DNA from: JBFWNG01 sp050251195
GTDB taxonomy: Bacteria; Bdellovibrionota_B; Oligoflexia; Oligoflexales; Oligoflexaceae
Direction: 5' to 3'
Assembly: GCA_050251195.1 (NCBI GenBank)
Contig: JBFWNG010000010.1
Location: 1-64,000 of the forward strand
Length of the DNA: 64,000 bases
Part shown: positions 61,244 through 64,000 of the stretch, one piece after another
Layout: each line of letters begins with the position of its first letter
Numbering within the stretch: the stretch's first letter is position 1
Translations under genes and position numbers: made by a program
The notes under the pieces: model-generated
Databases searched by the model: none
What the model was told of the DNA's origin: nothing
What the model saw: only the letters and a program-made list of their open reading frames with translations

Positions 61244-62047
61244 TTGGCAAAGCATAAATGTCCAGAATTCGAAAACCATGAACGGTGGCTCGTCAGCTAC
61301 GCCGACATGGTTACGCTATTATTCGCAACGTTCGTGGTACTTTATTCGCTGAGCGACAGCGGCGAAAAAGCCGCCGACGCCGCCGGCTCTATCGAAGAAA
61401 GTTTCAACAAACCGCTAGACGACATACCCGTCGAACACCGCGTCGGCCCCACGGAATCCGGTTTTGGCATCTTTGAACACATGAAGGGCAATACCGCCGT
61501 ACCGCCACTGTCGCGAAAATATCCTGGCGAAAAAAATCAGGTTAAGATTATAGACGATGAGATGAATCGCATTAAGATGCAGCTAGAGGAACGTCTGTAC
61601 GGAGAACAGAAATTTCGCGACAAAACCGATCCCGGTCAAACGAGAATAGTCTCGGTGGAACGAACGGCGACAGGTTTCAAACTGCGGCTCCTCGCGCGAC
61701 ACTTCTTCGACGCCGGCTCCTATACGGTGAAAAGGGCTGCGATAAAGGACCTCAATACTGTCAGCTCGATTCTCAAAGAACTCGGGCGCAACATCACCAT
61801 CGAAGGACACACCGACTCCATTCCCCCAAAAAACCTGAGCAATTGGCAACTTTCGGCGCTCAGAGCGACAGAGATTTTGCATTTTCTTATCTCCGAACAT
61901 AGTTTTCCTTCGACAAAGCTAACCGCATCGGGATACGCCGACACCAAGCCGATGGCCTCCAATGCGACCGAGTCGGGTAGGGCGTTGAATCGAAGAATCG
62001 AAATTCGAATTGACTATGACGAAGACAGCCACCTAGGAAGCGAGTAA
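61244..62047 (+). CDS. motB: Flagellar stator protein MotB
   Basis: 267 residues from a TTG with AGGCGG upstream. One membrane segment (about 17-38) bears the proton-binding Asp21 in 'SYADMVTLLFATF', equivalent to Asp32 of Escherichia coli. A plug/linker (about 40-120) and an OmpA-like peptidoglycan-binding domain (about 130-260, 'ITIEGHTDSIPP', 'RALNRRIEIRI') follow. It anchors the stator to the wall. Confidence 0.95.
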   Translation: MAKHKCPEFENHERWLVSYADMVTLLFATFVVLYSLSDSGEKAADAAGSIEESFNKPLDDIPVEHRVGPTESGFGIFEHMKGNTAVPPLSRKYPGEKNQVKIIDDEMNRIKMQLEERLYGEQKFRDKTDPGQTRIVSVERTATGFKLRLLARHFFDAGSYTVKRAAIKDLNTVSSILKELGRNITIEGHTDSIPPKNLSNWQLSALRATEILHFLISEHSFPSTKLTASGYADTKPMASNATESGRALNRRIEIRIDYDEDSHLGSE

Positions 62048-64000
62048 TGGTGCGATTTCGAACCATCACCCTTGGCGTCGCCGCATTTTCTTCCATCGTT
62101 TTTGCCCAAGTTCCCCTGGCGAACAAAAAATTCGAAGAAATTATCAAAAAGTATGTGTTCGTGGGCGACTTCTCGATTAAACCCGAGACGGTGCAGAACA
62201 ACCAGGAAGAAGTGTTTTGGCGCTATCCAATAACTATTCAAGATCCGGTGTTTGAACTTCCTTTTGTATTCCCTAAAGCATCCTCGGAACTCGCAAACCT
62301 AGAACTCCCTGCGACGCCAGGCTCAGGACGCGCTATCCAACATCTTAACCGCGGACGAACTCTTTTCCTCGAAGGCAAGTACGCCGAGGCAAGATCCACA
62401 TGGCTCACGGCACGAAGCAAATATGGGAAAGATTATGAATTCCACAGACGATGCGACTATTTTATAGCGCTTGCCTTCCTAAATATCGCGCATACGGCGA
62501 ACGACGCGAGACAAAAGAAACTCGCACACAATAACGCAGCAACGTTTCTTTCATGGGCATTCGAAGAGAAAAGACACTTGGCAGATCCTGTTCTGGAGAA
62601 TCTCACGCCGCAAGCGCTTTATTCGCTAGGAGCCATCTACTACAACTACGGCAGGTATGCGGCCGCTTACGGCATCGCGAGCGAAGGCCTCAACTATTTG
62701 CGAAAAACAGGGCGTACCGAGTACAGATCCCAATTGCGAAGGATCCTTGCCGAGTCTTACGTCAAAAACCGAGACTATCTAGAAGCGGTGTCCGAACTCG
62801 ATGTGGCTTTGCGGCAAGACACAGACATCAAAGAGGCATCCTCAATTTTCGCCCGCGTAGGCGACATCTATTTTGACCTTAATAACTTTCCGTTAGCAGA
62901 AGATGCCTACGAACTTGCGTTAGGCATCGACAACCAAATCGATCGTATTCAACCCGTCCAGTTTGTTCTCAGAGGTGAGTCGCTTTTTTGGATGGGAAAA
63001 TACGAAGAGGCGATCAAGATGCTGACGTATGCGCTCGATCGCGAGAATCACAAGAATTCCCTTGGCCTTCTCAACAACGATTTTCTAGCTGTAGCCACGA
63101 TCAGAATTGCTGACGCGTGGTTAGCTCAAGCCAGTTACGAGAAGATCAAAGCTGCCAAGAAGAAATTGGCCCTCGCGGAAGCGAGCAAAGACCTTACCAA
63201 GAACCATCAAAAGGAATATCTCAAGGTAAAGAGCGAATACGAAAAAACGGTTTTGCCTCTGGAAAAAGCCAAGCTTCAGTACTTCCGGCATATCGACGAA
63301 TTTCCATCTCATCCGACTGCCGCCTACTCGAAAATTCGCCTCGCCTGTTTGGAACTTCCCGAATATGAGGGCAAAAACGTTGCTCACGCCCGCAAAGTCT
63401 TGGACGACATTAAGACGAATAAGGGAGAGAAAGACGCCTCCACCATCGTTCCTGAAGCCATGCACCTTGCATGGGCTTGCCATGTGGCCTCCTTCGCCCA
63501 ACGCGAGCGCACAAAGGAGATGGTCCAACGAGTCAAGGAGTTCTACACTCTCTACCCCCATTCAAAATTTCTTGCAGACCTTATAGGTCCCGTTAAAGAA
63601 GTGCAAGCAAGCGCGATAGAAGAATATTTCAAGAGCGGGGATATCCACAGCGCGGTCTCATTTTTTGAAAAGACGAGGCCTTCTCTTTTCGAACATGTCG
63701 ATCCCGAGTTGCAAAGGAAATTGTTCATAGCCTACGTCGACTTATATTTACCAAAGAAGGCAGAGGAATTTTGGGGAGACATCGATCCAAAAGAAGACGC
63801 ATTCTCCCTATTGAGACGTGCTACCGTTGCCTCCGAACTCTTTGAAAGCGAAAAAACGGATAAATGGCGGGCAAGATCGGAGGAGGTTTCCAAGAGCTTG
63901 ATGAAAACGGATCTCACCAGTATCACGAAAGAAACGCCGTTGATGCTCTATATCAATAGAATTATGAACACGCGCGCCGCAATCCACCACAAACCCTGGA
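62047..64000 (+). CDS. TPR protein, 3' end beyond the window
   Basis: At least 651 codons, open to the window edge. The ATG at 62047 overlaps the motB stop (TAATG). 'VRFRTITLGVAAFSSIVFAQ' is a signal peptide. Several TPR-like pairs are visible: 'HLNRGRTLFLEGKYAEARS', 'LGAIYYNYGRYAAAYGIASE', 'RVGDIYFDLNNFPLAEDAY', 'RGESLFWMGKYEEAIKML'. A charged Lys/Glu segment (about residues 360-410) looks coiled-coil. It is probably periplasmic and, from its coupling to motB, linked to motor function (inference). No such gene is part of the standard stator set. Confidence 0.85.
   Translation, partial: MVRFRTITLGVAAFSSIVFAQVPLANKKFEEIIKKYVFVGDFSIKPETVQNNQEEVFWRYPITIQDPVFELPFVFPKASSELANLELPATPGSGRAIQHLNRGRTLFLEGKYAEARSTWLTARSKYGKDYEFHRRCDYFIALAFLNIAHTANDARQKKLAHNNAATFLSWAFEEKRHLADPVLENLTPQALYSLGAIYYNYGRYAAAYGIASEGLNYLRKTGRTEYRSQLRRILAESYVKNRDYLEAVSELDVALRQDTDIKEASSIFARVGDIYFDLNNFPLAEDAYELALGIDNQIDRIQPVQFVLRGESLFWMGKYEEAIKMLTYALDRENHKNSLGLLNNDFLAVATIRIADAWLAQASYEKIKAAKKKLALAEASKDLTKNHQKEYLKVKSEYEKTVLPLEKAKLQYFRHIDEFPSHPTAAYSKIRLACLELPEYEGKNVAHARKVLDDIKTNKGEKDASTIVPEAMHLAWACHVASFAQRERTKEMVQRVKEFYTLYPHSKFLADLIGPVKEVQASAIEEYFKSGDIHSAVSFFEKTRPSLFEHVDPELQRKLFIAYVDLYLPKKAEEFWGDIDPKEDAFSLLRRATVASELFESEKTDKWRARSEEVSKSLMKTDLTSITKETPLMLYINRIMNTRAAIHHKPW

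Overview
The window reads as a chromosomal stretch of a Gram-negative, flagellated bacterium. The closest fit by gene content is the Bdellovibrionota/Oligoflexia group (inference, moderate confidence). Pointers are the many lipobox proteins, the many secreted proteases of different clans, the FlbD-MotA-MotB-TPR block, a RibBX-type riboflavin enzyme, the PrkA-YeaH-SpoVR module, and frequent TTG and GTG starts. No rRNA, CRISPR array, transposase, integrase or phage gene is visible. One tRNA (Pro, anticodon TGG) is present.

Layout. 1-4.6 kb: a 23-bp tandem repeat, a LysR regulator divergent from a DinB-like gene pair, a small secreted protein, and a minus-strand group of two GNAT acetyltransferases around an HTH-isochorismatase fusion. 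4.6-7.6 kb: tRNA-Pro, an MnmD-like methyltransferase and an ABC-2 exporter pair. 7.6-23.4 kb: a region rich in secreted proteins and proteases (S8 subtilase, S1 with CUB-like tail, M36-like with P domain, CPAF-like S41) mixed with lipoproteins of unknown function, a BON protein, a diguanylate cyclase, NDH-2, GalE and a pirin. Structured REP-like repeats sit in the gaps. 23.5-29.2 kb: a complete oligopeptide ABC importer, oppD-oppF-oppA-oppB-oppC. 29.3-32.3 kb: two HELGH metalloproteases. 32.5-38.9 kb: an exopolysaccharide (cellulose-like) operon built around one polypeptide that joins a GH8 glucanase, a cellulose-synthase-type GT2 and two PilZ domains, followed by a TPR plus beta-barrel exporter. 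39-41.7 kb: two lipoproteins, one with a CxxCH haem motif.

41.7-51.4 kb is mostly housekeeping. It holds ribBX-ribH-nusB and a long minus-strand run acpP-rpiB-glyA-nrdR-ribE-aminotransferase-GNAT, with an Rsm22 methyltransferase and two secreted orphans between them. 51.6-58.9 kb: an LpxH-like phosphoesterase, then prkA-yeaH-spoVR with a beta-barrel gene at its 3' end. 59-64 kb: prfB with its programmed +1 frameshift, divergent from flbD-motA-motB and a TPR gene that runs off the window.

Functional links. The peptide importer sits beside many secreted peptidases, which fits a protein-scavenging or predatory life style (inference). c-di-GMP is made by the GGDEF protein at 13.4 kb and probably read by the PilZ domains of the glucan synthase fusion. 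The riboflavin genes are split between two operons shared with nusB and nrdR. The strongest candidates for something new are the GH8-GT2-PilZ-PilZ fusion operon, the HTH-isochorismatase with a substituted catalytic Asp, and a short hairpin repeat family whose stems co-vary around a constant loop.
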